Assembly: GCA_026936325.1 (NCBI GenBank)
Contig: JAPTHN010000019.1
Location: 9,636,253 to 9,700,252 of the forward strand
Direction: 5' to 3'
DNA length: 64,000 nt
From: Platynereis dumerilii
Taxonomy: Eukaryota; Annelida; Polychaeta; Phyllodocida; Nereididae
A program made the position numbers and the translations under genes. Under the pieces are notes generated by a model. The model did not search any database and had not been told where the DNA came from. It saw nothing but the letters and a program-made list of their open reading frames with translations. The number at the start of each line of letters is the position of its first letter. Position 1 is the first letter of the stretch. Shown in pieces: positions 21,489 through 33,699 of the stretch.

Positions 21489-24400
21489 ATGTCTCGTCCT
21501 AACTCAACACCTGCCATTTCTTCAGATTCTCACCACTTGTCTCCTATCGAATCTAATGACCTTACCAACTCTGCTCCTTCCCAAACTTTTAATACCTCTG
21601 TACAGACTTCTCCTTTTCATGATTTTTCTCATTCCGATATTATTGTTGGGGATGACTTCCCTGACATCTTATATGCAGTACTTCAGCCTCCTATTCCTCT
21701 TACTCCTTTATCTATCAAAACTCATGATTGCAACTTTATTCCATCACTTTTGCCCGATGGCACTAAATTCTTTACCTTGTTTGATACTGGCAGCTCACAC
21801 AATTTAGTTAGCACGTCTCTTATCAAACGTAGTCCCTTTTTGCAGGGCCTTCCTCGTGTTGATGCAGATCCAATCAAGCTTATGGTCGGCAATGGTTCTT
21901 CTATTTCCATTTCTCAATTTATCTATTTTGTCATTCAGTTTGGCGAGTGTAAAGTTCCTATTAAGACCTTTATTATAGATGTGGCTTCACCAATTGATTG
22001 TGTTATGGGCTTGGACGCTCAAATTAGATACAAATGTGTTTTTCGCTCAGCAGAATCACGCATGGATATTTCTGTCGACCAAATTTTACTCGTCGTACAT
22101 AAGTCGACCACTATAACACCTAATACATCCTGCGATGTGCCAGTTCGTGTAAATCATTTGGCACAATATTTTAATGGTCCATTTGAGGTTAACATATCTC
22201 GAATTATTTCTGAAAAGAACTACAAGGCACTTGTCGATTTGCGCAGTGGCTTTGGTTCAATCAGAATTAATAATGTAGATTCTGAAGATATACATTTGCC
22301 TGCTGATATAATTCTAGGAGCACTAGTTATGGATATCCCATTTACAACAGCACCTTCTGTGGTCCAACAGCCTGATACCAAATCTGTTGATGATAATTTA
22401 CTTGATAACACTAATTACGTCATCATCGATAATGGCCCTAATGCTATTTCACAGCTTTCATACCCAGATTATGATGCTATGGATCCTGACACTCGTGCTC
22501 AAACTAGACTACGCAATTATCCATGGCTTCAACCTGACGATCCAACTATACGCATGACTGAATTCGATATAGTTGATCAGCAATTGAAGCTCGATAAGTG
22601 TGCACTTCAGCCTAACGAAGTAGATAAACTTCGTGAGATAATTTTATCGCACACTCCAGCTTTTAGTTTATATGGTCAGATAGGAACCATCACCCGATAC
22701 GTTTGTGATATCACCCAACAGCTTATCACTGATTGTTCTTTTAAAGCTCGCCCTTATATCACTTCCCAAGCTGATATCGCCTACGTACGTAAACAGGTAC
22801 AGAAGCTTTTGCAACTGGGAATTTTCAAAAAGGAACTCACACAAGCTACCAGTGCACTATTCTTAGTCCGCAAATCACGCACGGACGAAAATCCCCGCCT
22901 GGTCGGAGATATGCGTTCTGTCAACAAAGCCTTTCAGCTTTTGCAGAGGCCTTGTGCTAATATTGATTCCTTTAAGCAACAAATGGGCAGTCGTCCTTTT
23001 CGTTTCGCTACGGCCATTGACTTAAAACAGGCATTTTTTGCATGTCAAGTAACTCCTCAGTCTCGTCAGTACCTCGGCGTCGTTACATTCTATAATGCAG
23101 AGTCCATAACCTATACTAGATTACCGATGGGATATATCAATTCGGGGGCGCTATTCGCTGAAATAATGACTTTAATTACTGAAGAATTGCCACGAATTTA
23201 TGCAGAATGTGTTTACAACTACTATGATGATTATTTGCTTCTTAGTGAATCCTCTGAGGAGCATCTCGCTCTCATTGATGCTGTTCTTGCCCTTTTTCAT
23301 AAATACGGCCTGGTTCTTAACTTGGCTAAGTGTTCTTTTGCCTCTAATTCTACCTTTCAATTTCTTGGCTTTGATGTTGATTTACAGGGACCTAATGGAC
23401 CTACTTTGCGTATCAGACAGTCTAGAATTGATGCTATTATGAACTTGCAGATTCCTCAAAATAGGAAACAGATTAAATCATTCTTAGGCTCAATTCAATT
23501 CATTTCTTCGTTTATACCATCTTATCAAAAGACAGCTGAACCTTTGACGCGCCTGTTGCGCAAGGCTAACGAATTTCTCTGGACTGATGAATAACAAGTT
23601 GCCTGGGATGCCATTAAGAAAATTCTTACATCACCACCTATTTTGTCATTCCCAAGACCTGAAGGTGAAATGATTCTGGTGTCTGACGCATCCAGAACCG
23701 CCTCCGGTGCAGCTCTTTATCAGTTACAAACTAATGGAATTGATGATACACCTAAAAAAGTTTTGTTAGGTTATGCTAGTCGATTACATGGTAATATTGC
23801 TACCCATAATTACAGCATTTCGGAATTGGAAATGATGGCAATTTACTTTGCTGTCCAATCATTTAAATATTTTTTAGCTGGACGTGGTAGGTTTACGATC
23901 CTGACGGACCACGCCCCTATTGCTCAAATTCTTAAATCTTCCAGTCATTTTGTAACGCCTCGCATAGCAAAATTCTATTGGAAATTACAAGATTACCCTT
24001 ATCGAATTTATTATGTGAAACCGACCACTACTGAGTTGAAATTGGTTGATATGTTATCTCGTCATCATAACACCCAATGGCCAGCAGATGCTGAACCCAT
24101 TATTCCAATAGCAGTGGCTGATAAAGATAGGAGCATTAATGACGAAGAGCAACATTCTTATTATAATTTCCTGGATATCAATACTCATCCCCTTTTGACA
24201 TCTCGTCAAGCTTACTATGAAAATCTCTATGCCAACTTTTCGGGTTATTCTCTATTTTGTGTTACAACAAGGGCCCAGGCCAAGGAACACTCAGATAATG
24301 GTATCTCCCACCCTACCCCACAGCCCACAAAGCCTATAAAACCGCTGTCACATCTTACCAGTGAATGTACCCATACCACTGGACCAGTCTTACCTATTAC

Positions 24401-26360
24401 CGAAATGAAATACAAGACCATCGATAGTAATCAACCTACTATCTTGACTAAAATGCCTCATCAAGCTGACTTAGAACCAGCTATTCGTAAATACATCACA
24501 GATGCATTTCATTACGTCAAGATACCTCATGATAGAGTCCAGCTTATAAAAGCTCAAAAGCAGGATTTGTATTTGGGACCGGTTTATAACTTCATAGCAT
24601 ATAGCACGTTACCAACTAGTAAGCAAGTGGCAAATCAAGCAGTTGTATTATCTAATCATTTTGCTTTAATCGATTCACTTTTATTCTATGTTCAATCTAG
24701 CCCTAAAAGGCATGACGTCATTCTTAAATTGGCCATTCCTAACATCTATATTTTCGACATCATTGAATTCTTTCACTTAAATTTAGGTGCTCATGTAAAG
24801 TCTAATAAATTGTATGATGTCATTACATCAAACTTTCACATTAAGAATCTCATGAAATACATTTTGGATTATGCCAGAACATGTTTGATTTGCCAGCGCT
24901 CGTCTCAGGTTATCGAAACAAATAAGCAAAGGGAATTCGTTCCTAGACTGCTTACTGATTGTACTCCCTTTGTGCATATACATTTTGATATCAAAACCTT
25001 TCCCCATGCTACTGCTCAAATTATTCATTGTCTCATCCTACAAGATGTTTTCTCCCGTTATGTCGTAGCGATTCCGTTACGCAGTAGAAAAGCTGATGAG
25101 ATTGCTAAGAAATTTATTGAGCATTTTTGTTTACCATACATGATACCTCATAGGGTTACTTGTGATAAAGAAGCTTCTTTCGTTGGTAAAATTATGACAG
25201 CGGTGTTTAAGTCGTTGAATGTTCAGGTTCACCTTGTCCCTACAATGATACATTCAAGCAATATGGCTGAAAGGGCTATTCAATCTGTTTCCAACCTATT
25301 GTTAACTATGATAGAATATAAGTATTCTCAATGGCCTTCCCTTATTCCATATGCTTGTAAAACCTATAATTCGTTGCCTCACGCAGTTACCAAGTATTCC
25401 CCTAATTTCCTTGTTTTCCTTAGAGAAGACCGCAATCTCGTGGATATTAATCCCGAGGCACTTTCTGTGGTTGCTACTTCTTATGATCAGTATGTATCTT
25501 CGATTAGAGAGAAATTGCGGTTTGTCAGACAACAAGCTGTAGTTTCTCATAATAAAATTAAGATTAGACAGACCCAGCAACACGCAAAACGTATGCCAAA
25601 ACTACATTCATTTAAAGAAGGAGACCTCGTCTTATTACTGGCACCTAAATATACCGGGGTGCAATATTCTACCAAATTAAGCATTAAGCTTATTGGCCCA
25701 TTGTATATTGCATCAGAGCCACTTTTGAATCAATTTTTGCTTAAGACAATTGACGACCGTACTTTACCAGGTCTATTTCACATAGGTAGATTGAAGCATT
25801 GTATGGTTCGTTCTAAGAATGGTTCACCAATTTATAACCAGCAACAATTGCGCATTCAAATTCTGTCCGAAAATCTCAAGATTGATGATGTGGCTGCAGC
25901 CACTATGCAATTACACAGCGACGAATCTCGAGGGCCTCCATTACAAGTCCCTACCCCATCCTCACAGGTCAACCCTGGCTCTTTGTCCCAATCATCGCTT
26001 GATTCCCATGACCTTTCACACCCTTCGCATCAATTACCCCAGCCTTCTTATAGTATGTCAATTTCTAACCCTGATGCTCTTCTTTTATATTTTAAAACTC
26101 GGCAAGATGATACTCAACCAGGCCCTGGGTCTGCACTTCATGAATGGCCCTGTATTCTCGATGATGACAGTACAGTCACCTCAACGATAACATCAGCCCG
26201 TTGGCGTGACGGTCATCTCCAAGTATATATCAACTACCCATCTCAGATATCATGTGTATCTGCTTGGCATTTTGTGTTTCAGGAATATGGTTTGTTTCCA
26301 TTGTTCGACTGCATTTCGAACCTCAGACCTACAGGCCGACCTTTCTTCCCTATGACTTAA
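21489..26360 (+). CDS. pol: Pol polyprotein region (protease, RT, RNase H, integrase) of the giant element
   Basis: Retroviral-type aspartic protease motif 'LFDTGSSHNLVS' (about 21778). Reverse transcriptase with 'FATAIDLKQAFFA', 'LPMGYINSGALF' and catalytic 'YYDDYLLLS' (about 23218). RNase H with 'ILVSDASRTASGA' and 'FTILTDHAP'. Integrase has an HHCC-type finger ending 'CLICQ' and a D,D-E core ('HFDIKT', 'VTCDKEASF', 'SNMAERAIQ'). It is followed by a GPY/F-like 'KLIGPLYI' module. This order defines Ty3/gypsy-type elements. A further 170-residue tail ends in a small Trp-rich domain of unknown kind. The region looks close to whole, with about one break. Confidence 0.93.
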
Positions 26361-29215
26361 GTTATTAAACCTTTATTTGTATCAATATTATCTTCCTTCC
26401 TTCTTCCCTAAGGATTTGCTTGCCTTGTGGAGGCGCGAGATCGTAACACACGCTTATCCAACCTGCCCTCAACACAGCATTAATGTAATTTTAGTGATGA
26501 TATTGAAGTTCGCAAGAAAACAAGTAACGAGCTCTCGACTTATAAATTTGGCAAATTGCTCGTGAGGCAAAGCATTTAGTACACGATAAAATTATACTTA
26601 TGAATAATGAAAACAGAGCTGCAGTATAGCAGATATAACATCCATTTGTGATAACAGATACAGGCAGGTTCATAAGTAAGCAGGTGTGCTACCCAAAGAA
26701 AGAGGACACCATCGTGTTGAATTTTTTTTTTCCCCTACACATCCATCTAATATATATATTTTTTCTGTAAATACCTTTATGCTGACAATTTATTGTGGTA
26801 CCATATTGTATAATAATCTCTGAACATTAAGTCTCATTTTCAATATAACCTTTATCCTATTATACCATAGCTCAGATTTATAGCAAAGTCAAAAAATTCG
26901 AGAAGGATAGTGACCTTTCTTCCTTCCTGTAAGTCATGAACATACCTAGAACTACTCTATAACCTTTTAGCAAGGAATTTGCAGACTTTTCAGAATCTGC
27001 TTATGTAAGTAAAAGCACCTTCTCCAGGTAGTGCTCTAAACATTTCCATTGCTCTCCTTTCACAGGAACGGCACACCTTAAACAAGTTTATTCACCCCTC
27101 CTTCCAAAGTTACTTTCTATTTATCAGATTTAGTAAGCTAAAACGTTTTCCTAGCCAAACCTACTTGAGAAACGCCTTCCCTCATTCCTCATGTTTACTT
27201 AAGCTAAGCTTACTGTAGTTTCGTTTGTCCATTTGCCAGACGATACTTCATGTCTTGCATTTTACCTCCTCCATGTGTTTACCCCACATGACACATCATT
27301 CCTTCCAGAACACATATCTGTTTCAGACACACACTTTATAGTGTCTCACCAGTCACCTTCGCGGTATGTGAATAACACACCAGTCAGACTCCTCAGTCAA
27401 CATTCCTTGCATAGTCAACTATTGCAAAAGGTGGATGTTTTAAAAGCTATCTCCAAAATCTAATCCAAAAAATCCCTTGAAATTTGAAATGGGTAATACT
27501 GATGGTAATATAAAAGTAATAGATGACCTTAAACCAAAATCAAGTCAGGACCTTACCACCTTGTGTTGGAATTACACAATCCTTAAGAGTAATTGCACAA
27601 TTACAAACCCTGACTTAGACATTAAAAGTCAAAATATCAAAGTAAGTTTTCAAGATAAAATAACGACTATAAATTGCTTTATGTCTCATCAATGCTAAAT
27701 GGCTGCAATGATTGTTGTTTCCAGTAAAGTTTTTAATTGCCATTTCTGCATGTTTCCACATGCTGCCACATATGGTCTCATGAACGTCCAGCATTTCTTC
27801 CATAATTCCTTATCTATAACTTATGTCATGGTCCCCCAGGCTTTCATTTTGCAATAATACCTAAGTAACGCCACGCGGTCTGATGCAACCTCAACTTTGC
27901 CTAATGAACAGGCGCTTGCATCACTTTCCTGGTCTGTTTGCAACTGATCTTTCCTTGGGACATATCAAGCCATATGGCGAAGTCAATCACCATAGACGCA
28001 TATCAATACGCACAGTTGCCACCGCACATGCTTAGGTGCACAAAGTCCATTATGACCACCAAAATATCAGGAACAAGCACTAATTCATATATGTATATAC
28101 ATAGAGCTGTCTCCGTCGTTCCTATTAAACATACTAATTAATGATATTTAATGATAATGAATGATAACTTCTTAAGCATCAACGCTGATCAAATGAGTCA
28201 TTTGCACACAACAACGATCTCCTAAAAGTCGCATCATAAAACCATGGATGCATTGGGCTATTCTTTCTTGTTTTCTCAAGGCTTATACGATGCACTCCTC
28301 CTTCCTTGTTTCAGCTTTTGAGTACGTAATGCATTGTCATCGTCTGGATTTCCTTCATCCACGCTTGGCTTGGTCATCGTCCAAAAATTTCTTGTGCACT
28401 ACTAACAAGACCTCAGCCTCCAAGCATCATCAAGTAAAATATCCTCTTCATAAAGCTTCACTATAGCATTCCTCCATAGTTTTCCATTTAGAGATCTCTG
28501 ACAATGATTTCCTTTTGGACCTGCCAGACAGGGCGGCAGTCATCCTACAGTACTTTCATCTTGTCTTTTGCCAATTTGATAATAGTAGTGAGATTGGAAC
28601 CGACTATGTTCAATCAGTGATTGGAGTGCCTGACGAGTCCTTTGGGCAATCACACCGTTTCATCCTTTTCGGTATTGTCCTTGTTCTGATTGGAATACAG
28701 ATTCACTATCCTTTTGAATCGAATGCTTCCAAGTTCCCAACAAAACAAGTATACAGCTCTCCATCGATATAATTCAAGATCATGTTTAGGATCTTCAATT
28801 CTAGGTTCGAAGAGAAATTAATTGAAATACAGTACTCAATATACGGACAATGCTATATCGACAAAATGATAACAGAACTGTACCATAGCAGTGTTAACTT
28901 AACCTTCATGGTCTTACTCTGGAATCTATGCATGGAACAACAAATGTATAGCAGTAAAGTGAAGTCTCCACGTAAGCACCTTCCCTAAAATTTCACAAGT
29001 TTTCTTTTGTGCTGACCATTCACAAATGTTCATGGTTACCAGCATACGAGAACAATATTCAGGTATTCTTTCCTTTCATTACAAAGCTGACCATCGTGTT
29101 ACCATTGTACATGCAGTACATCTTATCTCTTACCATTCAATAAATACATTATATTCCAATCATGCATGCATAGAAGTGAACAGTACAGCAGCTTCCCCGT
29201 TTCCAATTACAAGTC

Positions 29216-29345
29216 ATTCTTTATATGAAGTTCATTGCAGTGTCCCTGCGATTAGAACTCGCGACCTCGCACATACCCTTTCTTCCTACAAAATCAAAAT
29301 CTTAACGTTAGTGTCCGGACGCGCTACCTATGTCGCCACCGAGTC
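29216..29345 (-). repeat. tRNA-like segment (SINE-like) inside the giant element
   Basis: The reverse complement reads 'ggtggcgacataggtagcgc', an A-box/D-arm-like start, and about 70 bases later 'gcgagttctaatcgc', a B-box/T-arm-like hairpin. The spacing is too long for a plain tRNA without intron, so it is either a tRNA pseudogene or a SINE head. No target duplication was found. Confidence 0.45.
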
Positions 29346-29689
29346 CACTGATTTGTAGCTCTTATAATCGCATCACATTAATTTCATCTTTTCTTCCACA
29401 TTCAGTGTTGTCATAAGCTGACAAATGCACGAAGTTTATTGTATCTTCTTAGCTCTTTTAATATCATATCGTCCAACCTGTTTGCATTAATTTCCTCTCT
29501 TTCCATACAAATTCAATAATTAGATTGTTACAGCACATTTATTTTGGCCACGTGCATGAATCATTACTCGCTATCTTCAGTGTCTATTTTTAGATCACTC
29601 TCTCAATCTGAAATGAAAACGAGGCTCTCCGCCAGCTCAGCAGCATACATCGGTCACTAGAAGTCTTAAAAATATGCTGTTGGCCGGTT

Positions 29690-29790
29690 CGGCCTTGGTC
29701 TAGGGGTAAAGTCTTCGCGTCTTAATTGACCAGCCAGCTCTCTCGCAAGACGAAGTTGAACTTCGTTGCTTCGAATCCCGTCCGGGACAA
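29690..29790 (+). repeat. Second tRNA-like segment inside the giant element
   Basis: 'ttggtctaggggtaaag' matches an A-box and 'gcttcgaatcccg' is one base from the B-box consensus. Between them lies a self-complementary 'acgaagttgaacttcgt'. It resembles a tRNA with an enlarged variable region, or a tRNA-derived SINE head. Not a confident functional tRNA. Confidence 0.45.
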
Positions 29791-31914
29791 GTTCCCAACT
29801 TAACAACCACATCCTCAGACACGGAAAGAAACCCGTTCCAGATACTTAGTCAGGTTCTGTATAGCTAATTTCCAGAGCTCTTCTGGAATATCAGACATAA
29901 AGAAAATTACATCCACATTCACACAAGCAATGGCTCAGTGAGTTACGCTTGAAGATAAACACCTCCTATCCTCCAAAGTCCGAACCAGGCTTTTGTGTTC
30001 ATTACTGTGTCTTGTTTATTTCAGTGACAATATGACAGAGGGTTTCCTTCTTTCATTTCCTTCACTTTCTCTCGTGTAACACAATTGTTTTGCATTTAGG
30101 CTTCTTCCATTATAAAAGTAAAGCAGTTCCATAGAGAAGAATATTCTCTTGCAAATAATAAAGATACAGGGGAATCTACAGGAAAACCTCCTGGCTCTTT
30201 TGTTGTTAAGTGTTGTAGCTCTGGCTATGAGTTGTCACTTTGGCAATTATGTCCATTTGCATATGATATATCCACATGCATATCTTCAATAGTTCGATTA
30301 GAATTTCAGTTATTATAGACATGTCAATAAATCGGTAGACACAAGACTCAATTTAATTTTCCTTGAGTTACTTCAAGATGATCCTAGGTACTCCGAATAC
30401 CATTGGAACACAATCCTATGACATCAGTATCTTATTTTGGTACTTTGATACCTACTCTCTTCTGCACAATACTGACCTTAGGTCAACATGAATAAGAAAA
30501 AGAATTACAAGTCCTCTAATGTGATTAACTGGTGAAATTCAATTGTGTCTTGGTGACCAATTACTGGATGTTGTAAATCATTTTGATTATCTTGGTTTAA
30601 AAATTAGATAAGAGCATGAAATGGGATGTTTATATTGAATGTCTATGTCAGAACTCAAGGCTACCTTTGTATAGTGCATACCTGTATGTCAGCAAAATCA
30701 TGCATAGGTTGCTTATTATCGCCAAATAACAACTGAAGGGATCACCTGCTCGTGGTCTATTTCCACCTCACTGGAAAATATCATCAGTAAGTGTCATAGT
30801 GACAGTGTCTTGCTTCAATAGTCCTAACCTTTATATTTTGTCCATACACAATTTAAAGGGTCGTCCGCACTTAGCATATTGGCTATACCAAAATGCCTAG
30901 TCTCTCGATTTCATATTTACATGTATTCCATGATAATCTTTTATACACAATATACCGAGTGTTCTATATAAATGTCATTACAAATAATGCTAAGTTTCCT
31001 TGCTCCAAGCCTTCCTCTTGAGACGCACATATCTCTCAAAGATCTCTCAAAGATTGTCTCCTATCATAGGATCATCTCCTTCCTTTAGGACATGTTTTCC
31101 TCAAAAATCTCTTCCGTCAAGAAGTATCGGAGTGTGTCGTTACTGGCATTGTCTTAACCTGCTACATTACTAAATTCGATTGTGGCTCAGCATCCTGTGC
31201 ATCTTTTCGACGTTTGGTTCCTTCGCAATGTCCTGTTTCGTCGACATCCTGTCTCACAACGACATCCTGCCTCACAACTCATCTCAAATAAATAACAGAT
31301 ATTTAATTTAATATCCTACATAATTTCACAAGCTTTTCTGTCCAAAAATAGTTGGACTTATTTCAGTTCACTGTGGACTGATAACTTCCGTTCTCGTTGA
31401 ATGAATGTCTCTTTAACATCTAAACGTTATCATTCCAGTATATTAGCTAGCACCCATGAACCCATGGGAGCCCAACATCAGTTTCCCGCACCTTATCAGT
31501 CTTCTCTTAAGCTAATAATTAGTTTAATAATCACTTATGAATAACCTTCTCCTTATGCCGTATTCCTCTTTCGCACATATTCATGCCACATGTGTCTGTG
31601 TGATACTTCATGCGTTTCTCATGGACAAAATTGGTTATCATTCTCCTCTGTTATGCAGACTTGTACTTGCCTTTAAGATTTCATATGGCTTAATGAGACA
31701 CATGAATTCTTGACATATGAATTCATCACTCCAACCGAGCTGCCAGCAAGCAGTGACACACAAAGGTGAAAAACACAGAGTTCCAACAACATTCAAGCAG
31801 TTTCATCCTGATTACATAATCCGAACACATGTGTAATCACTTACACCTAAATTAGTCAGACCTATCTTCACACCATCTGCGATTCCTCACTTATACCCCC
31901 CCCCCCTCCCCTCA

Positions 31915-32595
31915 GTGATACTCTACCCCTTGTTTATGGCTCCTCCATCATTTGGTATTTGTCTTCCGTTGACTCAACTACTGTTCCTCAGTGTATTTGC
32001 AACAATGCATCGAAGGCGAATGTCGTATCCTCCTTCACACAGTAATATGGAATGGTCTACAGCAACTCGTGTGAATGTCGCTCAGCTGCAGCAAGTTCCT
32101 CAGTTCCAGGGACCTAAGCAGACGGTTTCTGTTGCTACTCAGACCGAGGCTACATGCATCTTTCATTCACCTCCAACCCTCGATATTGATGCTTTTAACT
32201 CTGCAGCCAATTATGTGGCTTGCACTTATGCTCAACAGAAACCTCTGGTCAATGGATGGGACTCGGATTGTCCTAGTCCTACACCGACACCGGACTCATC
32301 ATGGTCAACAGATGAAGATCTCCCGGGCTATACCATGTCAGCCGAAGCAGCTGCTCAGCCTACACATTTTTTGCCACCATTGCGTCCAAAGCCTTTCCAC
32401 CATCGTCATTTCTTTGATAACGAACAGGAAGTACACATGGTTCCATCACTGCCGATGTATACGTCAACTCCGGTGTCATCACCCCCACTGTTGATGCTTT
32501 CTCAGCGTCTTCATTACATACAGGAATTACCCGAAGATTTCAATGACGCAGAGGAACAACAAACCGAATTGAAGTCGACTCTACAACAACAGTAA
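31915..32595 (+). CDS. Unknown Pro/Ser-rich accessory protein of the giant element
   Basis: 226 residues. The start is hydrophobic ('GICLPLTQLLFLSVFA', about residues 18-33), which could be a signal or anchor; an internal Met after it would remove it. The rest is rich in Pro, Ser, Thr and Gln, with 'SPTPTPDSSWSTDEDLPGY', a His-rich 'PFHHRHFF' and an acidic/Gln C-terminus. The Pro-x-x-Tyr-like and acidic character recalls late-domain or regulatory proteins, but no family is recognised. It lies between pol and the envelope-position frames, where retroviruses often keep accessory genes. Confidence 0.5.
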   Translation: MILYPLFMAPPSFGICLPLTQLLFLSVFATMHRRRMSYPPSHSNMEWSTATRVNVAQLQQVPQFQGPKQTVSVATQTEATCIFHSPPTLDIDAFNSAANYVACTYAQQKPLVNGWDSDCPSPTPTPDSSWSTDEDLPGYTMSAEAAAQPTHFLPPLRPKPFHHRHFFDNEQEVHMVPSLPMYTSTPVSSPPLLMLSQRLHYIQELPEDFNDAEEQQTELKSTLQQQ

Positions 32596-33699
32596 TCAGG
32601 TTTCCTTTTAACCTTACGAACTAATGGACTCATTCAAATCCATTTACTTCTTTAAAAATATAGACTTCAATGTACCAAGAAACAGTTTGACCCATCGAAT
32701 GCCTTTCTCCCTGTTAATCGAACAATTATGGTATATAATGTGAATGCTATATCACTGACTTTTGTGTTACCTACAATGCTGATTTATACACCTATTCATT
32801 AAATTTACAAATTATTACCGAATTATATTCTTCGTCCATTCTTCATAACCAAATAGTCTTCAAATATTTGCATTAGCACACCCTAACAGGCCTTAAACCT
32901 CAACAAGAGTTCTCGACCCGCACATTTTAATACATGTGCGATGATATCTTGCATTTGTTGCGTCGCCAACTTGTTGCTTACATGCCACCAGGAGGGTGTA
33001 GTCCCTTCATTTTGTTCCCAGACCAATACGGTTATCCACCGTTAAGTCTTTTCTGTAGCTCATAAGCATTCAGCCGGATTATTCATCTGCTTTGAGCCCA
33101 CCAACAACGCTCTTAAACCTTGCCATTCTTCGTTGAGAATTGTTTTCCATCTCTTATCACTGTGTTCCTTGTGACCAATCGATAGTATTTCCATACGTTG
33201 GCCACTGTCTCCTCGCAGCATTGACCACGTATTCCCTTGTTCTTTGCATTTGATTGCCTTCTTGATATAGTACTTTATCGGCTTATCATTTTGTTGCTTT
33301 GAAACCCTTTCTTTTTGTGACCCCCGCCCCCTTCTATTTTTCTTGAGCTACTGATCGATTGTTATAGATGTATCTTTAACGAGTAACTATCCTTGAATTG
33401 ATCCTAAAAAACATAAAAGTTATATAATTTTGATATCTTAAAAGATATCCTGTTCCCAGGTTGACGCCAGATTTTGTTAAGCATCCTTTCAGCTGAGTTT
33501 ATTATTAATATGAATAATGTATTCTTTGCTTTAAGCCACCTCACTCAGCATTTTAGTATCCATTACCATAACCATGTCAAACCTCTGTTAACTCTAATGA
33601 TTTATACTACCTTCAGTATTATGCATTTAATTATTTTCTATTTTAACATATTTCAGATTGATTCCTGCAGGTTCTCACTTACACGGTGCCGTTTTCCTT
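32596..33699 (+). other. Giant-element spacer upstream of the LINE
   Basis: AT-rich, with no frame worth calling. The LINE's 5' end lies somewhere near 33480-33720; no clear junction or target duplication could be identified. Confidence 0.4.

Larger units (their letters stand above)
26361..31914 (+). other. 5.5-kb gene-poor interior of the giant element
   Basis: Frames here are short (at most about 110 residues) and show no motifs. Recognisable items are two tRNA-like segments (29216-29345 minus, 29690-29790 plus) and a poly-C run at 31896-31912. Spacers this long are unusual for Ty3 elements. Confidence 0.5.

Noticed and set aside
26060-26360. Chromodomain at the end of pol
   Set aside because: The Trp-rich tail has a vaguely similar size and place, but the aromatic cage residues cannot be identified by eye.
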